Shown here: in pieces, positions 62,968-64,000 of the stretch | Numbering within the stretch: position 1 is the first letter of the stretch | Layout: each line of letters starts with the position of its first letter | Origin: Sphingomonas oryzagri | GTDB taxonomy: Bacteria; Pseudomonadota; Alphaproteobacteria; Sphingomonadales; Sphingomonadaceae | Reading direction: 5' to 3' | DNA length: 64,000 nt | Assembly (NCBI RefSeq): GCF_029906645.1 | Contig: NZ_JARYGZ010000001.1 | Span: 1,483,208-1,547,207, forward strand | The notes under the pieces: generated by a model | Seen by the model: the letters and a program-made list of their open reading frames with translations, nothing else | Databases searched by the model: none | What the model was told of the DNA's origin: nothing | Translations under genes and position numbers: made by a program

Positions 62968-63669
62968 ATGCACAGGCCGAAACGCCCGCTGCTCCTCGCG
63001 CTCGTCGCGCTCGGCCTGACCGCCGGCACCGGGGTGCCCGTTGCGATGCGTGAGCGCGGTTATTGGGCGGATCGGCCGCTCCCCGCCCGCCCACTCGCCT
63101 CACGCTTCACGCCGGCCGACGCGATGCGGCTGCGTCCCGGCCAATATCGCTGGGCGCCCTATGCGGAGGACGGCGCGCCGATCAGCGTCGCGATCGACCT
63201 CACCAACCAGCGCGCCTTCGTCTTCCAGGGGCAGGCGCTCGTCGGCATCGCGGCGGTATCGACCGGACGGCGCGGACACGGCACGCCGACCGGCACGTTC
63301 CCGATTCTGGAGAAAGCGCGCTTCCACCGATCGAACATCTATTCCAATGCGCCGATGCCCTTCATGCAGCGGCTGACCTGGGGCGGCATCGCGCTCCATG
63401 CCGGCTACAATCCGGGGCGACCTGCCTCGCACGGCTGCATCCGCCTGCCCTACGGCTTCGCACGCATCCTGTTTCAGGCGACGCGGGTGGGCGCCACCGT
63501 CGTGGTGACGCGCGGCGCCCCGATGGAGGCGCCGCCGATGATCGAGCAGCCCGACATTCAGATGACCGCCGCCGAGCCGGAACACACCCAGCCGCTCACG
63601 CCAGGCAAGCAGGTGGCGGTGATGAGTACGGACCGGACGGTGGCCTACGTGACGGCAACGATGCTCTAG
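62968..63669 (+). CDS. L,D-transpeptidase (YkuD family)
   Basis: The 233-residue protein has an N-terminal signal (about residues 7-24). A YkuD domain carries [20 protein letters not shown] with the catalytic Cys and His. It makes meso-DAP cross-links or attaches lipoproteins to peptidoglycan. The 258 nt between it and the small proline-rich gene hold no gene; a TTAACCAT half-site is present near 62884. A REP-like repeat follows. Confidence 0.93.
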   Translation: MHRPKRPLLLALVALGLTAGTGVPVAMRERGYWADRPLPARPLASRFTPADAMRLRPGQYRWAPYAEDGAPISVAIDLTNQRAFVFQGQALVGIAAVSTGRRGHGTPTGTFPILEKARFHRSNIYSNAPMPFMQRLTWGGIALHAGYNPGRPASHGCIRLPYGFARILFQATRVGATVVVTRGAPMEAPPMIEQPDIQMTAAEPEHTQPLTPGKQVAVMSTDRTVAYVTATML

Positions 63670-63670
63670 A

Positions 63671-63750
63671 ATCGTCATCGCGAGGCGCGCAGCGCCGTGG
63701 CGATCCACAGGCCGCGTCATGGATTGCTTCGCTACGCTCGCAATGACGAC
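63671..63750. repeat. REP-like palindromic repeat
   Basis: ATCGTCATCGCGAGGCGCGC at 63671 is mirrored by GCTACGCTCGCAATGACG, with GGATTGCTTCG inside. It is the same class as 17384, 51976 and 55781, though the first arm is diverged. It lies between convergent genes. Confidence 0.85.
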
Positions 63751-63765
63751 TGAGAGACGCCTTGC

Positions 63766-64000
63766 TTACCCCAGCACCCCATCGTGCAGCCGCACCACGC
63801 GGTCCATCCGCGCCGCCAGCCGCTCGTTGTGCGTGGCGATCAGCGCGGCCGATCCCTCCTCGCGCACAAGCCGCAGGAATTCGACCAGCACGATGTCGGC
63901 GGTCGCCTCGTCCAGATTGCCGGTAGGCTCGTCGGCCAGCACAAGCGCCGGCCGATTGGCCAGCGCGCGGGCCACCGCGACGCGCTGCTGCTCTCCGCCG
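63766..64000 (-). CDS. ABC transporter ATPase, LolD-like (5' end outside window)
   Basis: The visible C-terminal part has the signature [17 protein letters not shown] and Walker [17 protein letters not shown], then [11 protein letters not shown] for the switch His. The pattern and the short end match LolD, the ATPase of the LolCDE lipoprotein release complex, or a MacB-like relative. The start lies beyond 64000. Its partner LolC/E gene should be just outside the window. Confidence 0.88.
   Translation of the reverse strand, partial: GGEQQRVAVARALANRPALVLADEPTGNLDEATADIVLVEFLRLVREEGSAALIATHNERLAARMDRVVRLHDGVLG

Overview
The window is about 64 kb of GC-rich chromosome from an alphaproteobacterium, most likely a Sphingomonas-type member of the Sphingomonadaceae. 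Support comes from the gene set (ChpT, TrcR/DUF1013, DUF1192, a hybrid CheA, ornithine decarboxylase beside a deoxyhypusine-synthase-like enzyme) and from several families of short palindromic intergenic repeats. The content is almost wholly chromosomal housekeeping. I see no prophage, insertion sequence, plasmid gene, CRISPR array or tRNA.

Layout. 1-3.9 kb: phage-shock (envelope stress) locus, with pspF facing a sigma-54 promoter, a micro-protein, pspA, pspB, pspC and four more small membrane/coiled-coil proteins that share a PspB-like tail. 3.9-7.7 kb: sufE, a SecD-P1-head-like secreted protein, a ferredoxin/J-domain pair, a DUF1275 membrane protein, RNase P RNA and an AmpD-type amidase. 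7.7-14.2 kb: a minus-strand chemotaxis cluster cheA-W-Y-B-R preceded by chpT and a JAMM protease-like gene that carries an in-frame palindromic repeat. 14.2-17.4 kb: rluD, rpoH, a PilZ protein, mtgA. 17.5-24.6 kb: dnaX-ybaB with SRP RNA upstream, a GFA protein, a ferredoxin with tandem cysteine desulfurases, a hydrolase, and a threonine dehydratase. 24.5-27.2 kb: polyamine module (structured leader, ornithine decarboxylase, DHS-like synthase) and an entericidin-like lipoprotein. 27.2-36 kb: a long minus-strand block of RNA methyltransferase, nnrD, lipoprotein, N-formylglutamate amidohydrolase, enoyl-CoA hydratase, ispE, TPR protein and ETF-QO. 36.2-43.9 kb: UDG-like, lytic transglycosylase and moaB operon; Old Yellow Enzyme with a divergent HxlR regulator; VOC, radical SAM and small unknowns. 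43.9-53 kb: dnaE, APC permease, phhA, ligA, queA. 53.2-64 kb: cyclophilin, coaD, ispA-xseB, trcR, a DUF4398-type protein with an EcfG-like promoter, GST, quinone oxidoreductase, DUF1192, clpA, small membrane proteins, an L,D-transpeptidase and the 3' part of a LolD-like ATPase.

How it works together. Envelope maintenance recurs: Psp proteins, AmpD amidase, MtgA, a soluble lytic transglycosylase, an L,D-transpeptidase, lipoproteins and LolD. Cell-cycle and stress control appear through ChpT, TrcR, RpoH, ClpA and PspF. The most unusual signals are the enlarged psp operon with a repeated tail module, the palindromic repeat built into a JAMM coding sequence, and two leaders (ornithine decarboxylase and entericidin) whose ribosome binding sites lie inside strong predicted stems. 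All calls were made by reading the sequence; no database search was run.
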